Below, one piece after another: positions 1 through 4,983 of a stretch of 5,952 nt of DNA. This DNA is from Sva-07 sp041686315. Its GTDB lineage: Bacteria > Actinomycetota > Acidimicrobiia > Acidimicrobiales > Ilumatobacteraceae. The position numbers were made by a program, and so were the translations under genes. The DNA lies in contig JAWLEC010000175.1 of NCBI GenBank assembly GCA_041686315.1, forward strand, positions 1 through 5,952, read 5' to 3'. How positions within the stretch are numbered: the stretch's first letter is position 1; the number at the start of each line of letters is the position of its first letter. Below the pieces are notes generated by a model, which saw nothing but the letters and a program-made list of their open reading frames with translations, was not told where the DNA came from and did no database searches.

Positions 1-92
1 CTGCGCCATCGTCGCACACCGTCGGGCGTGCCCATCGGACGGACCTCGGCGACGCGGCGGCCGACGTCGACCTTGTCAGGCAGTGCCCCGCG
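1..92. other. Left-edge stretch, no confident gene; possible start of a next minus-strand gene
   Basis: This short stretch lies downstream of the small orphan gene. On the minus strand an ATG at 35-33 opens a frame that runs off the left edge (MGTPDGVRRWR visible). A GAGGT sequence seven bases upstream could be a ribosome binding site. Only eleven codons are visible, so this may be the start of the next co-directional gene or chance. I see no repeat or terminator hairpin here. Confidence 0.25.
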
Positions 93-482
93 TCAGGATC
101 GGCCGCCGGCGACGGTGAGCCATTCGTCGTCGGTCCAGTGCTGCCGCAGCTCGGTGGAGACGAAGTCGGACGTCCACCGCACCATCTCGATCCACGGGAA
201 GTCAGCGGACGCGATCTCCGTGTAGGCCATGCCGTCGAGGAGCATCGCGGCGTCGTCGATGCCGAGCGTGACGTGTTCGGTTCCGCCGGCGCTCGATGCG
301 GCGAACTGGGTGATGTCGTCGCCTCCGGGCAGGACGCCCAGCCGCAGTTCCACCTCCATCAACCGTTCGACGTCCCAGCGTGCCGGCTCGCCCGACATCG
401 CCTGGTCCGACATGATCCCGAGGATCTGGCCCAGCGCCATCCGCGCCTCGGGCTCCAGCGCAATCGTCCGAGGCAACCGCAT
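93..482 (-). CDS. Small acidic hypothetical protein (129 aa), no family recognised
   Basis: I do not recognise a family. The protein is acidic, with no membrane segment and no signal peptide, and is probably cytoplasmic. The first half (about residues 5-52) looks helical, with LEPEARMALGQILGIMSD and WDVERLMEVELRLGVLPGG. The second half is rich in acidic and aromatic residues and ends WTDDEWLTVAGGRS. The frame stays open upstream to a start near 584, but that extension reads through a palindromic repeat. The ATG at 482-480 is preferred because GGGAGG (491-496) lies eight bases upstream, the clearest ribosome binding site in the window. The repeat element at 535-683 separates this gene from the cupin gene, so it may be transcribed separately or lie at the tail of the same operon. 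That the gene is real is fairly likely; its function is unknown. Confidence 0.7.
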   Translation of the reverse strand: MRLPRTIALEPEARMALGQILGIMSDQAMSGEPARWDVERLMEVELRLGVLPGGDDITQFAASSAGGTEHVTLGIDDAAMLLDGMAYTEIASADFPWIEMVRWTSDFVSTELRQHWTDDEWLTVAGGRS

Positions 483-490
483 CCCGTGAT

Positions 491-496
491 CCTCCC
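491..496 (-). promoter_or_regulatory. Ribosome binding site of the 129-aa hypothetical gene
   Basis: On the minus strand this reads GGGAGG, eight bases before the ATG at 482-480. It decides the start codon: the longer in-frame start near 584 has no comparable site and lies inside a repeat. Confidence 0.75.
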
Positions 497-534
497 ACGC
501 CCCGCCGGCCCCAGCTCCTCCAGCTTCACGTTCT

Positions 535-683
535 TCGTTTGCGTGACGGAAATGTTGGGGCGCCCCGAAGATTCTGCAACGCAAACGAGCGAAACCCCTG
601 CTGCACCAGCGTAACCAGCGGGACCATCTCGGTTTGCGTGACGGAAATGTCGGGACGCACCCAAGAAATCGTCACGCAAACGA
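535..683. repeat. Composite MITE-like element of two palindromic repeat units
   Basis: Two 52-base units, 537-588 and 632-683, are direct repeats of each other with 42 of 52 positions identical and no gap; both begin GTTTGCGTGACGGAAATGT. Each unit is also an imperfect palindrome. The first has perfect 10-base arms (535-544 with 579-588) and a GGGGCGCCCC centre at 557-566. The second has perfect arms of about 12 bases (632-643 with 670-681). The outer ends of the pair form a perfect 14-base terminal inverted repeat, TCGTTTGCGTGACG (535-548) against its complement (670-683). A 43-base spacer (589-631) separates the units. I see no target-site duplication and no coding sequence. It is read as a small non-autonomous mobile or REP-like element between the cupin and orphan genes; it could also fold in the transcript and affect mRNA stability. 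Confidence 0.8.
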
Positions 684-724
684 TGGGGGCGCGACGGCCG
701 GCTGCTGGGGCGGGGGGTCGAGGA

Positions 725-1546
725 TCAGTGGATGACGGTGCCGAGGGTGCCGCAGCAGCCCATGCGGCGGGTGTCGGGCAGCAGCCTGCGATGGCGGATG
801 CCCGACTCGCCGAGCCGGGTGACGGCCTCGGTTCGGTCGTCGCCGGCCAGTGCCGCCACCTGGGCGCTCGAACGCGCCAGGTCCACGGCCGGGTCCTCGG
901 CCAGCAGCAAGCCCCAGTGGCGAGCCATCGGCCCGACCAGCTCGACCGCTGCTCCGTACAGGTCATCGAGCGCGGCCGGCCCGCGCTCCTGCACCCGTTG
1001 CCGCCAACCGGTGAACCCACGCACCGCCAGGTCGCGTCGCTCCGTCGCCGCCGCCGGATCGCCGTCGGTGGTGGCGCCGTCGGGCCCCAGAGCGGCCACC
1101 GCCCGATAGCGATCGGTGTCGGCGAGCAACTCGGGCTCGAAGGCGAGCACGAGGTCACCTGCTTCGGGCAGGCCGGCGTTCGACATCAGCACGTACAGCT
1201 CGAGATCACCGCTGTGGTTCACGAGACGGTGAATCGTGCCGGGAGCGAACCAGGCCACGGATCCTGGCGACAGCGGTGTCTCGACGAATCCCTCCCCCGA
1301 CAGCGTCTGCACCGACCCCTCCCCCGAGATCACCAGGTAGGCCTCGGTACACACGGTGTGGAGGTGCGGCGAACCGCCGGCCAGGCCGTCGGGCCCGGCG
1401 GTGTCGTACACCCGGACGTGACTGATCGAGGTCCCACCCGGCAGCGGGATGCCGTACTGCGCCCCTGGAGACGGAGGCGACGCTGGCGGCTGCGGCTGCG
1501 GCTGCGGCTGCGGCTGCGGCTGCGGCGGTGTCGGCGGCACGGTCAC
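725..1546 (-). CDS. Cupin-domain protein with Pro-Gln-rich N-terminus and uncharacterised C-terminal region
   Basis: This is a cytoplasmic-type protein of 273 residues from the chosen start. Both cupin motifs are present. Motif 1 is HLHTVCTEAYLVISG (H61, H63, E68) and motif 2 is PGSVAWFAPGTIHRLVN (H106, N110), which gives the usual three-His-one-Glu metal site. Cupins of this kind bind a metal and act as isomerases, oxygenases or small-molecule binders; which applies here cannot be told. Residues 5-20 are a Pro-Gln tract from a DNA repeat. About 150 residues after the cupin barrel match no family I know and end in MGCCGTLGTVIH. The GTG at 1546-1544 is chosen because it overlaps the upstream stop codon by four bases (GTGA) and follows AGGAG at 1551-1555. 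The frame is open to a GTG at 1567, which has no good ribosome site; a GTG at 1540 is also possible. It is translationally coupled to the Gfo/Idh gene, which suggests a shared pathway. Confidence 0.85.
   Translation of the reverse strand: MTVPPTPPQPQPQPQPQPQPPASPPSPGAQYGIPLPGGTSISHVRVYDTAGPDGLAGGSPHLHTVCTEAYLVISGEGSVQTLSGEGFVETPLSPGSVAWFAPGTIHRLVNHSGDLELYVLMSNAGLPEAGDLVLAFEPELLADTDRYRAVAALGPDGATTDGDPAAATERRDLAVRGFTGWRQRVQERGPAALDDLYGAAVELVGPMARHWGLLLAEDPAVDLARSSAQVAALAGDDRTEAVTRLGESGIRHRRLLPDTRRMGCCGTLGTVIH
1488..1523. repeat. Hexanucleotide tandem repeat (GGCTGC)6 inside the cupin gene
   Basis: Six perfect copies of GGCTGC run head to tail, with partial copies at both ends. On the coding strand they read as alternating Pro and Gln near the N-terminus of the cupin protein. 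Gain or loss of a unit would keep the frame and change the tract by one Pro-Gln pair. Confidence 0.95.
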
Positions 1547-2634
1547 GGAACTCCTGTCGGCCGCCACGACGACCGATCGGGATGGTCCTGCGCCAGCGGC
1601 AGCATCTCCAGCGATCCCGATCGTGCCGAGCAGTACCAGGCGGTCACCAGTTCGAGCGATGCCCGGGCGTCGTCGAGCGTGACGGGGAACTCGCCGTCAT
1701 CGGCGAGGGCATCGACGAACCCCTGGAACTGGCCGGTGTACTGGCGCGGGCGGGGCATCATCGCCGCCCACAACTCCTCGGCCTGCGCTTCGACGGCGGC
1801 ATTGCGGAAGCGGAAGCTCCACGGGCCCTTCGCCGGGTCGTAGGCCTCCGTCGACGACTCGATCGTGACGTTGCCGAAGTGCCACACGAGCTGCGACGAC
1901 TCGGTGGCCGCACCGAGTGTGACGTTCATCGTCACGAGCCCGCCGTCGGCGGTGCGGCCGACGGCGACCGCGCAGTCCTCGGTCTCCACCTCGTTGACGC
2001 GGGTGGCGGTGAGGGCACGGAGCTCCACCAGCGGTCCGGCGATCCACGTGAGCAGGTCGTGGTTGTGGGTGGCGTGGCTCACCACGGTGCCGCCCCGCTC
2101 ACCCGCCCACGTGCCGCGCCACGGCGCGTCGGCGTAGTACGACCGACCCCGCCGCCACCAGGTCGACGACGACGCGGTGAACAGCGGCCCGCACAGACCG
2201 GCGTCCATCAGTGCCCGAGCCCGGGCGGCGCCGTCGCCGAAGCGGTACTGGAAGATCGGCATCAGCCGTGCCCCGGACGTCGCTGCCGCGCGGGCGGTGG
2301 CCTCGGTGAGGCGATCGCAGGCGGCGACCGAGTCGACCAGCGGCTTCTCGCAGATCACGTGGACGCCGGCGTCGAGGCAGCGGACGATCTGCTGCTCGTG
2401 CTTCGACGGTGGCGTGCACAGGTCCACGACGTCCACCCGGTGAGGCGAGTCGGGGTCGAGCAGCTCGTCGAGCGATGCGACGGCGGGCACACCCCAGTCG
2501 GCCTCGGCTCTGCTGCGACGGTCGTCGTCGATCTCGGCGATCGCCGTCGCGGACGCGCCGGCGACCTCGAGCCACGACAGCAGGTGCAGTTGGCCGATGC
2601 CCATCCCGACCACGCCGACGCGGAGCTCCGTCAC
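1543..2634 (-). CDS. Gfo/Idh/MocA-family NAD(P)-dependent oxidoreductase (first)
   Basis: This 363-residue protein has the usual length for the family, whose members oxidise or reduce sugars, inositols and related polyols in the cytoplasm using NAD(P). The N-terminal Rossmann fold carries LRVGVVGMGIGQLH (residues 5-17), with an acidic residue ending the second strand (AIAEIDDD, 31-38) that favours NAD over NADP. CEKP at 95-98 holds the family lysine. In the C-terminal half, GGTVVSHATHNHD (181-193) aligns with the usual GG-x3-D-x-G-x-H-x2-D motif. H190 and D193 are kept, but the first Asp is replaced by Ser, so substrate or mechanism may differ from typical members. The start is GTG at 2634, just before the Rossmann strand, with a weak AGGG eight bases upstream. 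Its last bases overlap the cupin gene; the PhyH-like gene lies 118 bases upstream. The family is confident, the substrate is not. Confidence 0.92.
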   Translation of the reverse strand: MTELRVGVVGMGIGQLHLLSWLEVAGASATAIAEIDDDRRSRAEADWGVPAVASLDELLDPDSPHRVDVVDLCTPPSKHEQQIVRCLDAGVHVICEKPLVDSVAACDRLTEATARAAATSGARLMPIFQYRFGDGAARARALMDAGLCGPLFTASSSTWWRRGRSYYADAPWRGTWAGERGGTVVSHATHNHDLLTWIAGPLVELRALTATRVNEVETEDCAVAVGRTADGGLVTMNVTLGAATESSQLVWHFGNVTIESSTEAYDPAKGPWSFRFRNAAVEAQAEELWAAMMPRPRQYTGQFQGFVDALADDGEFPVTLDDARASLELVTAWYCSARSGSLEMLPLAQDHPDRSSWRPTGVP

Positions 2635-2641
2635 CTCGCCG

Positions 2642-2647
2642 ACCCTA
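2642..2647 (-). promoter_or_regulatory. Candidate -10 box (TAGGGT) just upstream of the first Gfo/Idh gene
   Basis: On the minus strand TAGGGT fits the TANNNT form of actinobacterial -10 boxes and lies seven bases before the GTG start. That spacing is typical of leaderless transcripts in actinobacteria. No clear -35 box is seen. The same bases include the AGGG that could be a weak ribosome site, so the reading is ambiguous. If real, the oxidoreductase-cupin pair has its own promoter within the 118-base gap. Confidence 0.25.
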
Positions 2648-2752
2648 TCCGTCCGCAGGTGCCCGGGATCGGAGCGGCGACGAGGTCACCCGCAGCCGGC
2701 AACCAGCCGCACCGGGGAGCCGTCACGGTCCATCCGATCGGCACGGACCGAA

Positions 2753-3607
2753 TCAGCTCTCCCCCGTCACGGGCCGCCCCTGCGAGAGGACCGGGAACTG
2801 ACGGTCGGGCGCATCGGCGCGGACGCGGCCGGTCGGCGGGCCGCTCGCCGAGTCACCTTCGAGCACCACGGCGCCGTCGGGCGCGTACTGGAGGATGTAG
2901 GCCTTGCGTACCTCGTCGGTGGTGTTCGGCCCGGTGAGGTGCGGGGTCAGCGAGGAGAACACGACCATGCCGCCCTTGCCGACGGGTGCCTCCACGGCGC
3001 CGGGATGGTCGGCGACGATCTCCCAGCCGAGCGGGTCCACGTAGTGGTGTTCGAGCGTGCCGCGCCGGTGCAGGCCGGGGATCACCTGCGGGCAGCCGTT
3101 GGCCACGGTGGCGTCGGTGAGCGCCACCCAGCAGGTGAGGTACTGCTGCGGTTCCACGAACGCGTAGCCGTTGTCCTGGTGCCACGGGAAGCGGCGGGGC
3201 TTCTCGGGCTTCTTGTACACGGCCTGGTCCCAGTAGAGACGGACGTCGGGGCCGAGGAGGTCGTGGCAGAGGTCGGTGAACACCGGGTGTCGGGCGAACG
3301 CTGCCGCCACGGGCTCGCGCTCCACGAGGTGCACGGTGAAGGTGATGGCGCCCGACTCGGCGATCGAGATCCGGCCGTCGCGGCGGCCGCGGAGGAACGA
3401 CTCGGTTGCGTCCTCGTGGCGGTCGAGTGCGTCGATCAGCGGGTCGAGTTCGTGGTCGTCGAACACGTCGGCGAGCACCACGAACCCGTCGCGATCGAAC
3501 CGGGCGGCCTGGACGGGGGTGAGACGCCGCAGCGGTCCGGCGTGGTCGAGCCACTCGAAGCCATGGTTCCACGGGTGCAGCGGCAGCACGTCGGACGAGT
3601 TCCCCAC
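2753..3607 (-). CDS. Phytanoyl-CoA dioxygenase (PhyH)-like Fe(II)/2-oxoglutarate oxygenase
   Basis: Enzymes of this family hydroxylate or otherwise oxidise small molecules using Fe(II), O2 and 2-oxoglutarate in the cytoplasm. The 284 residues fit the family length. The facial triad is visible: WHQDNGY at 142-148 gives H143 and D145, and SSLTPHLTGPN gives H223. R234 in DEVRKAY, eleven residues after the distal His, is the likely 2-oxoglutarate anchor. The opening RFDRDGFVVLADVF (36-49) is the usual PhyH N-terminal pattern, and GCPQVIPGLHRRG (171-183) is the typical core strand. The GTG at 3607 is the first start after an in-frame stop a few codons upstream; there is no strong ribosome site, so a start slightly further in is possible. 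Bacterial PhyH proteins act on many substrates besides phytanoyl-CoA. Its neighbours hint at a sugar- or polyol-like small molecule, but this is inference. Confidence 0.9.
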   Translation of the reverse strand: MGNSSDVLPLHPWNHGFEWLDHAGPLRRLTPVQAARFDRDGFVVLADVFDDHELDPLIDALDRHEDATESFLRGRRDGRISIAESGAITFTVHLVEREPVAAAFARHPVFTDLCHDLLGPDVRLYWDQAVYKKPEKPRRFPWHQDNGYAFVEPQQYLTCWVALTDATVANGCPQVIPGLHRRGTLEHHYVDPLGWEIVADHPGAVEAPVGKGGMVVFSSLTPHLTGPNTTDEVRKAYILQYAPDGAVVLEGDSASGPPTGRVRADAPDRQFPVLSQGRPVTGES

Positions 3608-3732
3608 CCGACCATCGTGTCACGCGGCGTGGTGCGGCTCGGGTCGAGCATCACGATCGATGCGTCCGACCTGCCCGGCTGCCCCGGCGGCCTCGCGTGC
3701 TACGGCGCGTAGCCCACCCCCACCGGTTGACC

Positions 3733-3767
3733 ATGTTGCATCCGGTGTCAGACACCGGATGCAACAT
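3733..3767. repeat. Perfect 17-base REP-like palindrome (family A, copy 1)
   Basis: The left arm ATGTTGCATCCGGTGTC (3733-3749) and its exact complement (3751-3767) flank a single A at 3750. The central 13 bases, GGTGTCAGACACC, recur at 3795-3807 and 4959-4971. It lies between the second Gfo/Idh gene and the PhyH-like gene. No T-run follows on either strand, so it is not an ordinary intrinsic terminator. Confidence 0.9.
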
Positions 3768-3786
3768 CCCGGTTGTCGCGGCGGCG

Positions 3787-3816
3787 TGTCGTGCGGTGTC
3801 AGACACCGGATGCAAC
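3787..3816. repeat. Degenerate REP-like palindrome (family A, copy 2) overlapping a gene end
   Basis: The core CGGTGTC-A-GACACCG (3794-3808) and the right arm GACACCGGATGCAAC (3802-3816) match copy 1 exactly. The left arm outside the core has decayed. The TCA at 3799-3801 in the middle is the stop codon of the minus-strand oxidoreductase, so the repeat overlaps its 3' end. Confidence 0.85.
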
Positions 3817-4839
3817 GTTCCAGTCGGTCGCCATGGCCTGGGCGCGCAGGGTGAGATCGGTCACGGTGAACACGTGCTGTTGAGTCATCAGCCGCTCGCC
3901 GCCGTCGGCCAGATCGGCGAGCAGCAGCTCCGCCCAGTCCACCGCGACGTCGGACACGTCGACGCGGCGGGTGCCGTCGGCGTCGACGACGATGAGGTGC
4001 GCTCCGCCCTCGGCGCCGGCCACGTCGATGTTCGCTCGCGCCTCGATCGTGCCGGCCGTGCCGATGATCGTGAGGCGGACGTCGCCCCACGTGCCCAGAC
4101 CGGCGGCGGTGAGGTAGTCGAGCCGGTGGTCGCCGCGCATGCCGGCACCGGTGCGGGCGAGCAGGCTCATCGATCCGACGTCCTGCATCTCCGGATGGTC
4201 GGAGCTGGCGACGTTGCCGACCGCGGCACTCACCACCTCGAGTTCGTCGGCTCCCGCGCCGGTGACGGCCACGAACTGGTCCACCTGGTGCGATCCGATG
4301 TCGACGAGGATCCCGCCCGTGGCCTCCGGGTCCCAGAACCAGGCAGGGCGGCGGTCGGCCCACATGGTGTGCGGGCCGGCGCCGATCACGTGGACGACGT
4401 CACCGATGGCTCCGGCTCGGGCGAGCCGCACGGCTTCGGCGATGGCACGGTTCTCGAAGCGCTCGGTGAACAGCACGGTCCACGGCCGCCCGCCACTGCC
4501 GGCGCAGGCGGCACGCACCGCATCGAGCTGCGCCATCGTCGTGACACCGGGTTTGTCGCTCACCACGTGCTTGCCGGCCTCGATGGCGGCGATCGCGATG
4601 TCGGCCCGGCGGTTCGGGACGGCAGCGGTGACGACGAGGTCGATCGACTGGTCACCGAAGACGTCCTCGGCTGCACGCTCCTCCGATCCCGTCCGCCAGC
4701 CGGCGTACATCCCGAGCAGTTCCGGCGAACCGCCGGGGCCCGCGGCGTGGGCGACGGTTTCGGCTCCTGCCTTCGCCAGCCGGTCGACCAGCTCGAACAG
4801 GTGCAGGTGGTCGATCCCGACCACGCCGACTCGCGTCAT
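3799..4839 (-). CDS. Gfo/Idh/MocA-family NAD(P)-dependent oxidoreductase (second)
   Basis: This is a 346-residue cytoplasmic oxidoreductase of the sugar and polyol dehydrogenase family. The Rossmann start is TRVGVVGIDHLHLFELVDRL (residues 2-21). The third glycine of the usual GxGxxG loop is replaced (GVVGIDH), so the cofactor loop is atypical. SDKP at 94-97 supplies the family lysine (K96). The motif GGILVDIGSHQVD (175-187) is complete, with D180, H184 and D187, unlike the other oxidoreductase in this window, and the two share little apparent sequence. The ATG at 4839 is chosen because it begins directly at the Rossmann strand; the frame stays open to 4956, but that part reads through palindromic repeats. 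No ribosome binding site is seen. The last residues (VASGV) and the stop lie inside a repeat copy. Repeat clusters flank the gene on both sides. Confidence 0.9.
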   Translation of the reverse strand: MTRVGVVGIDHLHLFELVDRLAKAGAETVAHAAGPGGSPELLGMYAGWRTGSEERAAEDVFGDQSIDLVVTAAVPNRRADIAIAAIEAGKHVVSDKPGVTTMAQLDAVRAACAGSGGRPWTVLFTERFENRAIAEAVRLARAGAIGDVVHVIGAGPHTMWADRRPAWFWDPEATGGILVDIGSHQVDQFVAVTGAGADELEVVSAAVGNVASSDHPEMQDVGSMSLLARTGAGMRGDHRLDYLTAAGLGTWGDVRLTIIGTAGTIEARANIDVAGAEGGAHLIVVDADGTRRVDVSDVAVDWAELLLADLADGGERLMTQQHVFTVTDLTLRAQAMATDWNVASGV

Positions 4840-4910
4840 CGGACGACCGGTTCGCCAGGGGTCAGACCCCGCACGAACACGTTCCCGTCGATGGCGCAGC
4901 GGACGACCGG
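4840..4910. repeat. Direct repeat CGGACGACCGG, two copies at 4840-4850 and 4900-4910
   Basis: The 11-base sequence CGGACGACCGG occurs at 4840-4850 and again at 4900-4910, 60 bases apart. Each copy sits next to one arm of the 29-base inverted repeat. The arrangement suggests a local duplication during insertion or rearrangement of the palindrome. Confidence 0.8.
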
Positions 4911-4941
4911 CCGTTCGTGCGGGGTCTGACCCCTGGCGAAC
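4850..4941. repeat. Perfect 29-base inverted repeat with 34-base loop (REP-like family B)
   Basis: Arm 4850-4878 begins GTTCGCCAGGGGTCAGACCC and is exactly complementary to 4913-4941, around a 34-base loop. Each arm also contains its own 13-base palindrome, GGGGTCAGACCCC (4858-4870) and its complement form (4921-4933). The nearer arm ends ten bases before the ATG of the second Gfo/Idh gene. There is no T-run, so it is not a standard intrinsic terminator. In RNA it could form a very stable hairpin in the 5' leader or between operon genes. Confidence 0.92.
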
Positions 4942-4949
4942 ACCGGGCC

Positions 4950-4980
4950 GTTGCACCTGGTGTCTGACACCGGATGCAAC
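4950..4980. repeat. Nearly perfect REP-like palindrome (family A, copy 3)
   Basis: The left arm GTTGCACCTGGTGTC (4950-4964) and the right arm GACACCGGATGCAAC (4966-4980) flank a single T and pair except at two positions. The right arm is identical to the right arms at 3751-3765 and 3802-3816, all in the same orientation. It ends three bases after the stop codon of the partial gene to its right, the usual place for REP elements. Confidence 0.9.
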
Positions 4981-4983
4981 GGA

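Noticed and set aside
483..584. Upstream extension of the 129-aa protein to a start near 584
   Set aside because: The extra 34 residues are encoded by the palindromic element and have no ribosome site; the ATG at 482 has a strong one.
539..1843. Long plus-strand open frame of 434 codons
   Set aside because: It lies opposite the cupin and oxidoreductase genes, has no recognisable domain, is rich in Arg, Gly and His, and reads through the palindromic repeats; it is the expected by-product of high-GC coding DNA on the other strand.
1528..2937. Plus-strand open frame of 469 codons, longer than the gene opposite it
   Set aside because: The opposite strand encodes a clear Gfo/Idh enzyme with intact motifs; this frame shows only low-complexity Arg/Gly/Val/His sequence.
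3648..3663. GCATC-6-GATGC inverted repeat upstream of the PhyH-like gene as a repressor operator
   Set aside because: Only five base pairs per arm and a single occurrence; such a match is common by chance, although its place 41-56 bases before the start is plausible.
2597..3712. Plus-strand open frame opposite the PhyH-like gene
   Set aside because: The minus strand carries the complete Fe(II) triad; the plus frame has no domain.
3699..3713. Short GCTACG-3-CGTAGC hairpin
   Set aside because: A six-base stem with no T-run and no second copy; too weak to assign a role.
3733..3816. Palindromes as intrinsic terminators
   Set aside because: Strong stems are present here and at 4850-4980, but no T-run follows on either strand. 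A Rho-dependent or mRNA-stabilising role remains possible.
3697..4929. Plus-strand open frame through both repeat clusters
   Set aside because: It is antisense to the second Gfo/Idh gene and includes palindromic repeats at both ends; no domain is seen.
4840..4956. Upstream extension of the second Gfo/Idh protein to a start near 4956
   Set aside because: The extra 39 residues are encoded by inverted repeats, and the Rossmann fold begins right after the ATG at 4839.
3733..4980. Repeated palindromes as a CRISPR array
   Set aside because: The copies are irregularly spaced, in different arm families, and enclose a whole gene; there is no regular repeat-spacer pattern.
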